Shown: positions 44,763-54,050, counted from the first letter of the stretch. The stretch: DNA of 64,000 nt from Candidatus Anammoximicrobium sp. (GCA_012515235.1 JAAYYU010000099.1:1-64000), one strand, 5' to 3'. Made by a program: numbers and translations. Notes: generated by a model from the sequence alone, not told the origin.

Positions 44763-45298
44763 GGAGCCGACCCGCGTTGTCTCAATTGCTGCAGATACGT
44801 CCCGCGGATCTGGGCCAGTTCGCCGTCGTATCGCCCGTCGCGGAAGTCGGGAAAGGTCCACTCAAAGGGCTGATAGCGGCCGTGTTTGTAGCGGGCGATC
44901 AAGTCTGCGTAGACGCCGTCGCCCAGGTGGATCTTCTGCCCCGCGTATTTCAGACTGGCCAAGACGATCTTGTTGTGGTCCAGATAGCCGATGTCCAGGT
45001 TCACCCGCCGGCCGTGCGCCGTGCTCAGCCGGTCTTCGATTTCGTTGCACCGCAGTTTCGCCGGGCGCAGGCTCTCCGGCGGCGTTAACTCGGCAAACGC
45101 GACCAGTCGCCGCTGCAAGCCAGCGCCCATTTCTTCGACGTAGTAATCGGTGCGGTCGAACGGGCGGTCAACACCCATGAAGTCCATCGCGCCCCACACC
45201 GACTGGAGTTCCTGCCCGGCCGCCTGCAACGCGTCCGCGTCGGTCCAGAGGATCGCGACCAGCAGCTTGACTGGCGTCACGGCGTGCGGTCTAGCCAT
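44759..45298 (-). CDS. DUF4416 family protein
   Basis: A 179-residue protein. VKLLVAILWTDADALQAAGQ, DYYVEEMGAGLQRRLVAF, NEIEDRLSTAHGRRVNLDI and HNKIVLASLKYAGQKIHLGD, with KHGRYQPFEWTFPDFRDG, are the fixed landmarks of DUF4416 proteins, widespread in Planctomycetes and Deltaproteobacteria. Function is not known. The ATG at 45298 overlaps the upstream NAT-like gene by eight bases, and its stop overlaps the phosphatase start by four, so the three genes form one translationally coupled operon. Confidence 0.9.
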   Translation of the reverse strand: MARPHAVTPVKLLVAILWTDADALQAAGQELQSVWGAMDFMGVDRPFDRTDYYVEEMGAGLQRRLVAFAELTPPESLRPAKLRCNEIEDRLSTAHGRRVNLDIGYLDHNKIVLASLKYAGQKIHLGDGVYADLIARYKHGRYQPFEWTFPDFRDGRYDGELAQIRGTYLQQLRQRGSAP

Positions 45299-46121
45299 AC
45301 GGCTCTCCCTTGCGGTGCAGGATCTCCAAAGCTCGGCGCACGATCTGCAGGGCGATTCCGAACTCGGCGGCAATTCGGTCCGCCAGTTGGTTCTGCGAGA
45401 TGTCCTCGCGCTGGACCGCCGACCGGTCGCGGGCCTGGAACCAGCCGCCCTGCAGGTACAGTTGCCGCCCGCCGCACACGCGCGTCAACACGGGATACCG
45501 CATCATGTCCCAGTCGAACGAGGCGTCCCAGGCCCGGCAAAACTCGCCCGGGTCGGCGGGCGCAGTCTTGAACGTCACCCGATACTTGGCCTGACCCTGG
45601 CTCACGGTGGCCAGTTCCAGTCGGCGGCCGTCGGCCTGCGGAGTGAGCACCAGTTCGTTGAACTCGGTGACGATTCGCGTCTGGCCACGCTGGTCCAGCG
45701 AAATCGGGTCCAGGATCAGGTAGCCGGGATCGAGCAGATGAGGGCGGCCGCCGATCCAGACGAGCAACGCACAATGCGTATTCTCGCCGTAGCGGCGATC
45801 CGCCAACAGCGGTTCGGCTTGCCAGCCCAAGGCGCGCACGACGTGCAGCAGCGTGGCGGTCAGCGAAAAGCACGTGCCGCCGGTCCCGCCCTGGAAATGG
45901 TCGGCCAACACCTCGGCCGGCAACCGCCGCGCGCGGACCGCCGCCTGCTGCTGGTCCTCCTTGATGATCTTCGTCAGGTTTTCGTAGGGCAGGTGCGTAA
46001 AGGCGGCGGCCACGGCTCGCAGCAAGTCCCGCGGTGCCAGGCCGGCCGGTACTTGAAAACGCTGGAGGAACGCCCGCAGGACTTCGTCGTCCTGCGGCGG
46101 TGCAAGCGGATTGATCTCCAA
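45291..46121 (-). CDS. Arylamine N-acetyltransferase-like protein
   Basis: A 276-residue protein of the NAT/transglutaminase-like fold. The triad is recognisable: FQGGTGGTCFSLTATLLHVV with Cys near residue 81, GENTHCALLVW with His near 115, and RPHLLDPGYL with Asp near 128. This is the standard Cys-His-Asp order. The acyl donor would be acetyl-CoA or another acyl-CoA. A TTG at 46121 is chosen as start because GGAGG lies exactly six bases before it; the ATG at 46160 would sit in noncoding-like sequence. It is the first gene of the coupled NAT / DUF4416 / phosphatase operon. Its preceding gap holds a long hairpin. Confidence 0.82.
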   Translation of the reverse strand: MEINPLAPPQDDEVLRAFLQRFQVPAGLAPRDLLRAVAAAFTHLPYENLTKIIKEDQQQAAVRARRLPAEVLADHFQGGTGGTCFSLTATLLHVVRALGWQAEPLLADRRYGENTHCALLVWIGGRPHLLDPGYLILDPISLDQRGQTRIVTEFNELVLTPQADGRRLELATVSQGQAKYRVTFKTAPADPGEFCRAWDASFDWDMMRYPVLTRVCGGRQLYLQGGWFQARDRSAVQREDISQNQLADRIAAEFGIALQIVRRALEILHRKGEPYG

Positions 46122-46166
46122 CGATCGCCTCCGATTTCGGCAAACGGCCGACGCCCGCAACCCACC

Positions 46167-46220
46167 GTAGACCGCTCGCTCCGCGAGCGGCCCCCTCCGC
46201 TCGCGGAGCGAGCGGTCTAC
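46167..46220. repeat. REP-like 24-bp perfect hairpin
   Basis: Two perfect 24-base arms (46167-46190 and 46197-46220) with a six-base loop CCCCCT. The arms are built on GTAGACCGCTCGCTCCGCGA. It lies between two same-strand genes, 16 bases after the stop at 46237, and has no T-run, so it is more like a dispersed REP element than a plain terminator, though it would stop or stabilise transcripts. The motif looks familiar from planctomycete genomes. Confidence 0.85.
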
Positions 46221-46236
46221 GATGAAGCGTCATCCC

Positions 46237-47799
46237 CTAACTCAGCACTTCCCACTGGATCGGAACCCGCTTTAGGGCATAGCCCAGCTCCTTCAGGTAG
46301 TCGCCGTAGCCGACCATCCAGTGGAAGCCCGGCATCCGCTGGGCCAATCGCAGGCTGTCGCACTGGAAGCGGATGTCGATCTGCGAGCGGCAGATGGGCA
46401 GCAGCGGGTGATCGACGATCTCGCCTGTCAGCCCGACCCAGCGTTCGGCCTTGAAGTCAGGGATGATACTGGTGACGATCTGTCCCTTGTGCATGTCGAC
46501 CTTGGGCGCGGCGCCGTAATCCGACTCGAAGTGGGTCATGATCCGCGCCGGCTCCAACGTCTTGCCGTCCATCTTCCGCGGCGCCGTGCAGTGGGCCAGC
46601 GTGATCACGCCGTCGTGCGGATACGTCGGGTCGTTCAGGAACACAGGCAAGCCGGAAATGTTGTGCAGCAGAAGCCCGGAGGGGATGACCACGAAATCCG
46701 ACTCGCAAAACGCCAGGAAGCCGGCGTCATTCAACGTGCTCAGGGGCATGCACGCGGTGGTCTCGGACATCGGCATGATCGTGCCCATGCAGTGGTTCAC
46801 CGTGATCGCGTGACAGTCGGCCTCTTTCATCACCCGCCGGAAGACCTCTTCCAGCAGAAAGGCGTTTTCGACGAAGGTCTTGTCCGTTTCCAACACCGTT
46901 TGCGGCAGTGCCAGGTAGTCGGCGGCCCGCTTCTTCGAGCGCTCCACGGCGGTCTGATCCGCACGCGCCTGTTTGATTAATTCGGCCAGTTGCGGATACT
47001 CGACCGCCCGCACGTCCAGTTTCCAACGCTCCTCGACCAGCTTGGCGATTGCGTCCTGCGGTTGCGCCCAGCCGGCCAGGCCGCCGATGGCCACGATCCG
47101 GCTGCCGATCGTGTTCTTCAGGCCGCACAGCGCCCGCAGTCGCCAGAGCACTTCGTCCATCCGGTCGACGACCACGTCCTGTTCGTCGATGCCCACCGTC
47201 TTCAGCGTGTCGGTGTGCTGCCGCAGGAATCGGGGGCTGACGATTTCGTACCACAGGTACAACGGACCCGACTTGTGCCGCACAAACAGGATCATGTCTT
47301 TCTTGAAATTGCCGATCGCGGTGTAGTCGCCTCCTCCGCCGCCGGCGGCGAAGACCAGCAGCGTGTCGGCAGCCGCGATCTCCGGGTTGTCGCCCAATTG
47401 GCGTGCGCCTTGGACGGCGCTGATCGGGAGGAACTCGACCGGGAAATCGGCGGTCTTTTTCAGTTCGTTCAGTTCGCCTTGGATGCGTTTGACTTCCTCG
47501 TCGGCTTGGGCCTGCGTCTCGATGCCGCCCCAACTCCGCCAACTCCACTGCGGCCGGCGTTTGGGCACGCTGTAGACCAGGATCGGCTTGACCTTCAACG
47601 GCTTTCGCGGCGGCGGAGCCTCCAAGGCGCCTTCGGCCGCCGACAGCAGGGACCAGGACAGGCCGGTCAACGCGACGCCGCCCAACGCGGTGCCGCCCAA
47701 GAAGGCCCGCCGGGAAAGACCCTGGTCGAGCGCCCGACGCGGGATGCCGGGGCAGCAATGCGCGTGGGGCAGCGTGGGATCGTGATCGTGCTCACACAT
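46237..47799 (-). CDS. Tat-exported L-fucose-isomerase-like protein
   Basis: A 520-residue protein with a Tat signal (LSRRAFLGGTALGGVALTGL). The alpha/beta body (ILVYSVPKRRPQWSWRSWGG, then EVEFLPISAVQG-like text) and the C-terminal part match the L-fucose/arabinose isomerase-like fold. In that part HAITVNHCMGTIMPMSETTA, CESDFVVIPSGLLLHNISGL and MTHFESDYGAAPKVDMHKGQ are recognisable. The Glu/Asp/His residues that hold the metal in this superfamily are present in these motifs, but substrate is uncertain. Cytoplasmic enzymes of this fold are common; periplasmic Tat-exported members are typical of Planctomycetes. The ATG at 47799 has GAGGAG upstream. Confidence 0.72.
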   Translation of the reverse strand: MCEHDHDPTLPHAHCCPGIPRRALDQGLSRRAFLGGTALGGVALTGLSWSLLSAAEGALEAPPPRKPLKVKPILVYSVPKRRPQWSWRSWGGIETQAQADEEVKRIQGELNELKKTADFPVEFLPISAVQGARQLGDNPEIAAADTLLVFAAGGGGGDYTAIGNFKKDMILFVRHKSGPLYLWYEIVSPRFLRQHTDTLKTVGIDEQDVVVDRMDEVLWRLRALCGLKNTIGSRIVAIGGLAGWAQPQDAIAKLVEERWKLDVRAVEYPQLAELIKQARADQTAVERSKKRAADYLALPQTVLETDKTFVENAFLLEEVFRRVMKEADCHAITVNHCMGTIMPMSETTACMPLSTLNDAGFLAFCESDFVVIPSGLLLHNISGLPVFLNDPTYPHDGVITLAHCTAPRKMDGKTLEPARIMTHFESDYGAAPKVDMHKGQIVTSIIPDFKAERWVGLTGEIVDHPLLPICRSQIDIRFQCDSLRLAQRMPGFHWMVGYGDYLKELGYALKRVPIQWEVLS

Positions 47800-48447
47800 G
47801 GTTTGGACTCCTCGGTTGGCAAGCGTTTGTCAGAAGCAGGCCGGTGATGGCAGACCCGATAGCCAATACAGTAGAACATCGTCTGGAAAAATGCAACTTT
47901 GGATGCCCGCCTGGCGGAGTCCCCGTGTTCCTTTTTCCGCGTCCGAGTCCAGCCGACCGCCGGCTCGGCCGCAGCGCCGGCTCGCCCCAGCACCGGCCGG
48001 CAACGGCCAACACCGGTCGGCAACGGTCGGCGAAACGACCTTCGCAACAAATCAACCTTGAGGTCCCTTCCCGCCTTTTTCAAACGGCGCGCGTCGCGAC
48101 GGAGCTTGAACCCAAACGTTGTACAGAACTCGCTGCAAACGGAAAGACACCCCGGAGTCGGCTGCTGGTTGACACTCCCTGTGGGCCTTAGTATTCTGAC
48201 CCTCAGTCATGTTCGGCCAGCCGCGATGGTCCTTGACGGACTACTTGCGGTGCGGCGTCTTGTCGCCGCGCCGGCTTGCTGGCCACGCAACGACCGGCAC
48301 TTTGTGTTTCCCGCCTCCGTGACCCCAAACCTCTGCCGGGCCGCGGGCCGTTGTGCAAGCGGTGACAAGACGCCGCGCTCCGCGGCCCAGGACCGCAGTC
48401 CGTCGGTTTGCACTGAGTCGGGGACCGTTCTTCAAGGAGACCAGCAA
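47800..48447. other. Intergenic region, divergent genes
   Basis: About 650 bases between divergent genes. It contains imperfect repeats of CGGCAACGG near 48000-48030 and a 13-base inverted repeat, GCGGCGTCTTGTC (48252-48264) with GACAAGACGCCGC (48364-48376), enclosing about 100 bases. Nothing in it resembles a gene; the inverted arms may mark a small mobile or repeat element. Confidence 0.5.
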
Positions 48448-49830
48448 ATGCAACGGCGGCAATTCCTTTCGGCGATGGCGGGCGGGATGGTGGTTTGGGG
48501 GACGACGCGGGCCAGGGCGGCGGCCGCGGACAGCCTGCGGGCGGGCGAGGGTGTGGCCGACATCACGCCGCCGTTGGGGATCGAACTGGCCGGCTTTCAC
48601 AAGCCGCCGGGACAGGAGCGGCGGGTCAGGGGAATTCGCCAGCCGTCCGAGGTGCGGGCGCTGGTGCTGTCCCAGGGCGGAACGCAAGTCGCCATCTGTT
48701 CGCTGGATATCCTGGGCCTGGATTACGCGATGACCGGGCGGATCCAGCAGGCGGCGGCCCAACGCACGGGGATCCCGGCCGGGAATATCCGTGTGGTCGC
48801 CACGCACGATCACAGCATGCCGACCTTCCTGACACTCCGGCAATGGGGCGGGATGTCCACGGAGTTCATGGCCACGGTCGAGCAACGGACGGTCGAGGCG
48901 ATCGTCGCGGCTCAGGCCGATCTGGCCCCGGCCGAAGTGTCGCTGGGCAAGTGCCGCGCGGTGGGCGGCAGCCACAACCGCACGGTCAAGGCGGGCGTGG
49001 CCCGCTCCGACGCCGAATTCGGCTCCGAGTCGACCGACGCCCAACGCTGGCTCGACACGATGCTCCACGCCCTGGTCTTCCGCCGCGTGGGGAAGAAACC
49101 GGACCTGGTGTGGTACCACTTCTCGGCCCACGTCGTGTGCTATGCCGACGAGCAGGCCGGCCCCGACTGGCCGGGCGAGGTGGCTCGGGAGATCCGCAAC
49201 GAACTGGGCCTGCGCCCGTCTTACCTGCAAGGCCACCTGGGCGACGTCAACCCCGGCGACGGCAGCGACTGGCGCGGCGAGATCCGGCAGACTGTCGCCG
49301 CCGTCACGCCCGCCCTGAAACAGGCGATCACGACCGCCAGCCCGCTGCGGGTCGATTGCCTGCGGGCCCGCAGCACGCCCTTCCAGGTGCCGTTCGACAT
49401 GGAACGGTTCCGGCAGTGGGTCGAGGAGTATCGCCGCGATCCGGACAAGTGCAAGTCGGGCCCGTGGGTGGACGCCGGATTTGCCGCCGACTGGTTCCGG
49501 GGCAACGAGCATCGCGATCCCCAGGCCACGCATCTGCCGATTACGCTGAGCGCAATCCAGCTTGGACCGGTGGGAATGCTGTTCCATCCGGGCGAGTTGT
49601 ACAGCTACTATGGGCTGGCCATCCGCCGCGACTCGCCGTTTCGCGACACGCTGGTCGTGGGCTGCGCCGACGGTTCGATCGGCTACCTGCCCGACCCCGA
49701 AGCCTATCGAGCCGGGGAGTACTCGGCGATCGTCGTGCCGAAGATCGTCGACAATCCCCCGTACCAACCCACGGCGGCGCGCGAGATGACGGCCGCGGCC
49801 ATCGCGCTGTTGAAACAATTGGCCTCCTGA
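48448..49830 (+). CDS. Neutral/alkaline ceramidase-fold protein
   Basis: A 460-residue exported protein. MQRRQFLSAMAGGMVVWG is a Tat-like signal. GEGVADITPPLGIELAGFHK opens the neutral ceramidase N-terminal domain. VVATHDHSMPTF and WYHFSAHVVCY supply the zinc His residues; QGHLGDVNPGDG corresponds to the region with the nucleophile Ser in ceramidases (GDxSP), but here Asn stands at the Ser position. LFHPGELYSYYG holds the expected Glu/Tyr. It is shorter than real ceramidases, lacking the C-terminal Ig-like domain. So a hydrolase of amide-linked substrates is possible, but the nucleophile change argues against ordinary ceramidase activity. AAGGAGA precedes the ATG at 48448. Confidence 0.82.
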   Translation: MQRRQFLSAMAGGMVVWGTTRARAAAADSLRAGEGVADITPPLGIELAGFHKPPGQERRVRGIRQPSEVRALVLSQGGTQVAICSLDILGLDYAMTGRIQQAAAQRTGIPAGNIRVVATHDHSMPTFLTLRQWGGMSTEFMATVEQRTVEAIVAAQADLAPAEVSLGKCRAVGGSHNRTVKAGVARSDAEFGSESTDAQRWLDTMLHALVFRRVGKKPDLVWYHFSAHVVCYADEQAGPDWPGEVAREIRNELGLRPSYLQGHLGDVNPGDGSDWRGEIRQTVAAVTPALKQAITTASPLRVDCLRARSTPFQVPFDMERFRQWVEEYRRDPDKCKSGPWVDAGFAADWFRGNEHRDPQATHLPITLSAIQLGPVGMLFHPGELYSYYGLAIRRDSPFRDTLVVGCADGSIGYLPDPEAYRAGEYSAIVVPKIVDNPPYQPTAAREMTAAAIALLKQLAS

Positions 49831-49852
49831 TGCCGACGAAGGTTTTCCGAAC

Positions 49853-51250
49853 ATGCGTTGCGGACTTACTCTGTTCCTGGCCTGGTGGGGGCTCTTGACC
49901 TGCCTCGCCGCCGAGCCTCTGCCGGCCGGCGACTTGACCGTCGCCTACCCGGTTCCCTACGTGCTGTACCAGCGAACGACGGCCGACAGCGGCCCCCTGG
50001 AGATCCGCGGCACGTATCGGCCGGCCGGCGCGGGCGGCGCCGTCGAAGCCCGCTTCAACGGCGGGCCGTGGCAGGTGGTCGATGCGAAGCCGCATAACGG
50101 CTCGTTCTCCGGAACGATCACAGCGTCTACGGGCCAAGGAACGCTGGAGGTGCGAGCCGGCGGAGGAGCGGGACCGGAGGTCCGTGTCGAGCCGGTCTCC
50201 GTGGGCGACTTGTTCGTGATCGCCGGCCAGTCGAACGCCGACGGTCGGGGTGACGAGCACGTCTTGCTGAATCCGGCCAATCGCTATGTGGGCGTCAAAT
50301 TTCGCCACCACGCCTGGTCGCGGGGCGACGACCCTTCGGCCAACGACGGCGACTACGGTTCGCCCTGGCCGATGGTGCTCAACGATCTCATCCCCGCCCA
50401 GCACGTTCCGATGGGCTTCCTCGCCGCGGCGGTCGGCAGCACCGTGGTCCAGGAGTGGCGCAAGGGGGGACGGTTGTACGAGCGGATGTTCCAGATGGTG
50501 ACAAAGGCCACCGGCGGATCGCGACGAATCAAGGCCGTCCTGTACTACCAGGGCGAGAACGACATCACCCACTATCACACGCACTCCGCACTGGGCGACT
50601 ACGACCGTTACAAGCGCGACCTGACGGCCGCCGTCGGCGATTTTCAGCGCGATTTCGGCGCGCCCGTGCTGGTCGGGCAGATCACCAATTTGCTGTCCGA
50701 TCGAGCCAAAAACGACGCCATCCGCCGGGCTCAGCAGGAGGTGTGGAGCGAGCATCCCGCGGCCTTGCCGGGAGCGGTAACGTACGACATCCGGCCCAGC
50801 GATGGCGTGCATTACCGGACGGAGCCGAACCTGCGGGCCTTCGCCCGGCGGTGGACCTTGGCCATCCACGCCTCGCTGTACGGCAAGACCGGCTGCGCAA
50901 ACCCGCAACTGCAGCACGCCTTGGCAGTGGACGACCGATCTGTGCGGCTGGTGTTCGACCAGCCGCTGGCGATCGCCGCGTGGGACGGTGCGTCCGGAAA
51001 CAAGGCCTTGGGCTTCCGCCTGGTCGACGGCGAACAGACCTGGACCGACGCCGACGTCCTGCAGACGACGGTCCAGGGAAAGGAAGTCACGGTCACGTTC
51101 GGCCGGCCGTTTCCGGCTACGGCCCTGCTGTGGTACGGCAGCGGCGCCGACGGGCAAGGCCGGCCGACGCTCCGGGGCGCCGACAACCACGCGCCTGTGC
51201 GGATGGTCTTTTCCCGGCGTTTGACAACCACGCCGCGCTCACGGCCATAG
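49853..51250 (+). CDS. Sialate O-acetylesterase-like protein
   Basis: A 465-residue exported esterase of the SASA (SGNH-related) family. The signal is CGLTLFLAWWGLLTCLAA. The N-terminal beta domain runs to about residue 110. DLFVIAGQSNADGRGD near 124 is the GQSN block with the nucleophile Ser, VLYYQGENDITHYH is the second block with Gly/Glu/Asn, and SDGVHYRTEPNLRAFA near 317 holds the Asp-His. All parts needed for catalysis are present. It would remove O-acetyl groups from sialic acids or other sugars, which suits the sialidase upstream. It begins 22 bases after the ceramidase-fold gene, so they probably share a transcript. Its end overlaps the convergent gene by 12 bases. Confidence 0.88.
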   Translation: MRCGLTLFLAWWGLLTCLAAEPLPAGDLTVAYPVPYVLYQRTTADSGPLEIRGTYRPAGAGGAVEARFNGGPWQVVDAKPHNGSFSGTITASTGQGTLEVRAGGGAGPEVRVEPVSVGDLFVIAGQSNADGRGDEHVLLNPANRYVGVKFRHHAWSRGDDPSANDGDYGSPWPMVLNDLIPAQHVPMGFLAAAVGSTVVQEWRKGGRLYERMFQMVTKATGGSRRIKAVLYYQGENDITHYHTHSALGDYDRYKRDLTAAVGDFQRDFGAPVLVGQITNLLSDRAKNDAIRRAQQEVWSEHPAALPGAVTYDIRPSDGVHYRTEPNLRAFARRWTLAIHASLYGKTGCANPQLQHALAVDDRSVRLVFDQPLAIAAWDGASGNKALGFRLVDGEQTWTDADVLQTTVQGKEVTVTFGRPFPATALLWYGSGADGQGRPTLRGADNHAPVRMVFSRRLTTTPRSRP

Positions 51251-52603
51251 CGAGTTGATCGCCTGGACGGATTCTTCGACCAGCACGCGGCCGCCCTTCG
51301 GGCCGACCGTGTGATTCACGGCGCTGTAGTCGCCCCCGGCCACGGCCCGCCGCGTGGGCAGATATCCGTGATAGTCGCAACTCAGCTGCGAGAGAAAGGT
51401 CAGCACCGCCTTGCTGCGGCCCTTGATCTGGAGCCCGTAATCCAGGAACAGCTCGAAGGGATTCGTCGCCATCGCGACGTCGCCCAGTCGCAGCACGTGG
51501 AACTCGACAGGGACTTGGGACGGCATCCACCGCGCTTCGTTGTAGGAGTTCTTGTTGGGAATCTCCACCTGGACCACGCGGTGGGCGAACACGGGCTGCG
51601 TCTGCACGTCGGCCTGTGCGAACGGCCAGACCTCGTCCACCGCCCGGATCACGCGGTTGGCCAGTTCCTGTTTCCAGGAGATCTTTCGGCGCTCCAGCAT
51701 GATTTTCTCCGCCCGACTGCGGACGATGACCGCCGGGCACTGGTCGCCCGCCGCCGCGCACTGGGCAAAGACGTGGACGTCCGACCCGTACTTGGCCTTG
51801 AGTCCCTCGCGGATCGGGTGCCAGAAATCGGCGCTGATCGCCCTCCGTTCCACCTGCGACGGGCAGGCGACGTTCAGCAGCATCCCCGTCAGCTTCCGGT
51901 CCGCGTCCCAGAAGAACAACATCTCGACTGCGTGGTCCTCGGAGCCTTCGACGTGCGCAAAGTCCGGCCGGGCGACGTCAAACCCCATGATGGCCGACCC
52001 GTCGGCGTAAGTCAGACGCCGGTTGTAGCCCAGCGCGGCGTCGCCCAAGGCCCAACTCACGCCCGCCGGCTTGCGGCCTTCCCACGCCTGGACGATCCCC
52101 GCCCCGACCTTTTCGTACAGAAACAGAATGTACTGCTGCGGCGTCATCACATCCGGCCGGTCGCTGATGTCGTACAGCTGTCCCGGTCCCGTCCGATCGT
52201 AGGAAATGCTGGGGCCGCAGTGCGTATGCGTCGCGCCGCAGAACAGTTTGCTGCTGTCAAAATCCTTCAGCTTCTCCGCCGCGACGCGCTGCATTCCCGC
52301 GTGGACTTCCTTGGTCATCCGGACCAGGTCGAAGGTGATCAGGATCGCCTGGTCGAGCACCTGATCTTCCGCGCGTGTTTCCAAGGCCAGCACGGTGGCC
52401 GTCACGGGATCTTCGAGTTCGTTCGTGACCCGCTTGTAACCGCTGCCGTCCAGCACCACCGGGTCCGACGGCGTGATGTCCACCGTCGCCCAACCGACAT
52501 GCAACTGCCCGGCCGCCGGCTCGGCGGCCGGCATGAAGCCAGCCGTGAAACAGATCGTTAACCCCAGAAGAACCGCGCTGAATTGTGATCGAGACGATTT
52601 CAT
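51239..52603 (-). CDS. Neutral/alkaline ceramidase-fold protein, second copy
   Basis: A 454-residue exported protein with the ceramidase N-terminal domain pattern: GWATVDITPSDPVVLDG, AILITFDLVRMTKEVH, KLFCGATHTHCGPSISYD (a THTH zinc His motif as in true ceramidases) and FAQCAAAGDQCPAVIV. In relatives the last is GDQSP with the nucleophile Ser; here it reads GDQCP, so Cys takes the Ser place. PFELFLDYGLQIKGRS and QLSCDYHGYLPTRRAVAGGD supply the final Glu/Tyr. The ATG at 52603 has AAAGGAG nine bases upstream. It faces the other ceramidase-fold gene across the esterase gene; the two share fold but little sequence. Confidence 0.82.
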   Translation of the reverse strand: MKSSRSQFSAVLLGLTICFTAGFMPAAEPAAGQLHVGWATVDITPSDPVVLDGSGYKRVTNELEDPVTATVLALETRAEDQVLDQAILITFDLVRMTKEVHAGMQRVAAEKLKDFDSSKLFCGATHTHCGPSISYDRTGPGQLYDISDRPDVMTPQQYILFLYEKVGAGIVQAWEGRKPAGVSWALGDAALGYNRRLTYADGSAIMGFDVARPDFAHVEGSEDHAVEMLFFWDADRKLTGMLLNVACPSQVERRAISADFWHPIREGLKAKYGSDVHVFAQCAAAGDQCPAVIVRSRAEKIMLERRKISWKQELANRVIRAVDEVWPFAQADVQTQPVFAHRVVQVEIPNKNSYNEARWMPSQVPVEFHVLRLGDVAMATNPFELFLDYGLQIKGRSKAVLTFLSQLSCDYHGYLPTRRAVAGGDYSAVNHTVGPKGGRVLVEESVQAINSLWP

Positions 52604-52808
52604 CCAACTGCTCCTTTCCGAGGATTGACGTACGCTGACGAATCAAAACATCTGATTTCACGCAGAGGCTCGGAGACCGCTGAGAAATCAGCCTATGGGT
52701 TTCTGCGAACCCTGCGCCTTGGGTGAGATCCGTGCCCGCCGGGTTTACGCAACTTGGCCATGGCCGACGCCCCAGATCCGCAACTCGTGTTGACGCGCAT
52801 CCCGGTGT

Positions 52809-54050
52809 CTACGGGGTGTTGCCAATTGTCACAGCCAGGCCAATATGACGGCTCGGGCCTGCACAAGGACCAGCGTGTTGAATACTCAGACCGTCAAGTG
52901 GCTTCCAGGGCGTGCCGCTCAGAAGGTTGTTGGCTATGTTAACCGCATCGCAGTTCTGCAAGTTATCGCGCCATCCCTGCGACTCCAGTTGCGTCCTCAG
53001 GGTAAGGGCTGCGTCCTCATCCGGTTTCGGCAGGAAGTTGATTTCAAAGACCTCGTCTGGCTTCCCGCGAACAGGAATGGCGAGAATCCAGAGCAGCCGA
53101 ATCAGTGCTTTCAGCGATCCACCTTCTTGGGGAGGCCAGATTGGCGGATTGGCCTGGGGCACGCCCGTGATGATCCCGAAATGCCTCAGCGCATACGCCA
53201 TTTTTCGGATCCGTGACAGCGCGTCGAAAAACGACTCCTTCTCGGTTTTTGGAGGGCAGAGACTTCCAACCTCTGTCAAGAATTCGTTCTTTACGCTCAT
53301 CGCCACCTCTTCGTAGTTGTCGTAGAAAGTTTTCGATCCGTAGCTGTAGGCCAATGCCATCACTCTCGGGACGAGTTCCGCTTCTTTCGACCCCAGAGCT
53401 ATCAGTTGCTCTCGTCGCCCTTGTAAGTCTTTGCCAGCCTTCGACGCCTTCTTCCGAGCCCGCATGTACTGCTGGATCTTGACGTTGTACAGGTATCCCT
53501 TTTTCCCTGTGCCAGCCACGTCAAGGGCGCCCAAGATGAGCAGCGCGTCGAGAAAATGGTTCAGGTCCAGTTTCGCTTTATAAATCGACGCTAGGATCGG
53601 CTCGAATCCAAGCAGGGATTGTTCGCCGGTCGCATAGTTTCCGTACACCTCGTGGAATTCGACCAAGTGCGTCAAGAACGTGAATGCCTTGCCGGGTTCA
53701 AAAACATTACCGTCCCATCCCCCTTCCCTTACAACCGCGCTTTGTAGGATGGCTTCGTCTTCGTTCAACGCTACAAGCATTCGCGTGCCCCGCGCCGCAT
53801 GGCCGCTTCCATGTATGGGTTTCCCAATGTCATGGTAGATGACGGCGAGCAACAGAAGTGTCTTCACGTCTTTGGGCAGCCCATCGTAAAGCCTTCTCAG
53901 GATGCCCCAATTTTCGTCGTCCAGATGTGCCGTACCACCACCACTCTTCGCCTGCTGTGTGTTATTCTCGACGCTCTCCCATGCCTCGAACATTGCGTTC
54001 TGGTGGACCAGGAAGTACTCCCGTATTTGTTCTGGTAACTTCAGGGGCAT
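52809..54050 (-). CDS. HD-domain protein
   Basis: A 413-residue cytoplasmic protein. LLLAVIYHDIGKPIHGSGHA contains the HD metal motif, preceded by LDDENWGILRRLYDGLPKDV and followed by EFHEVYGNYATGEQSLLGF, where the third His of an HD phosphohydrolase is expected. The C-terminal half is helical and unrelated to known domains. HD proteins hydrolyse phosphoesters such as nucleotides or cyclic nucleotides; the target is unknown. The start at 54050 is supported by AAGGAGG eight bases upstream. It stands alone between catabolic genes and has slightly lower GC than they have, a possible sign of transfer. Confidence 0.75.
   Translation of the reverse strand: MPLKLPEQIREYFLVHQNAMFEAWESVENNTQQAKSGGGTAHLDDENWGILRRLYDGLPKDVKTLLLLAVIYHDIGKPIHGSGHAARGTRMLVALNEDEAILQSAVVREGGWDGNVFEPGKAFTFLTHLVEFHEVYGNYATGEQSLLGFEPILASIYKAKLDLNHFLDALLILGALDVAGTGKKGYLYNVKIQQYMRARKKASKAGKDLQGRREQLIALGSKEAELVPRVMALAYSYGSKTFYDNYEEVAMSVKNEFLTEVGSLCPPKTEKESFFDALSRIRKMAYALRHFGIITGVPQANPPIWPPQEGGSLKALIRLLWILAIPVRGKPDEVFEINFLPKPDEDAALTLRTQLESQGWRDNLQNCDAVNIANNLLSGTPWKPLDGLSIQHAGPCAGPSRHIGLAVTIGNTP

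Noticed and set aside
47899-48447. Upstream extension of the ceramidase-fold gene to 47899
   Set aside because: The open frame has no coding character; the ATG at 48448 starts a Tat-like signal with AAGGAGA before it.
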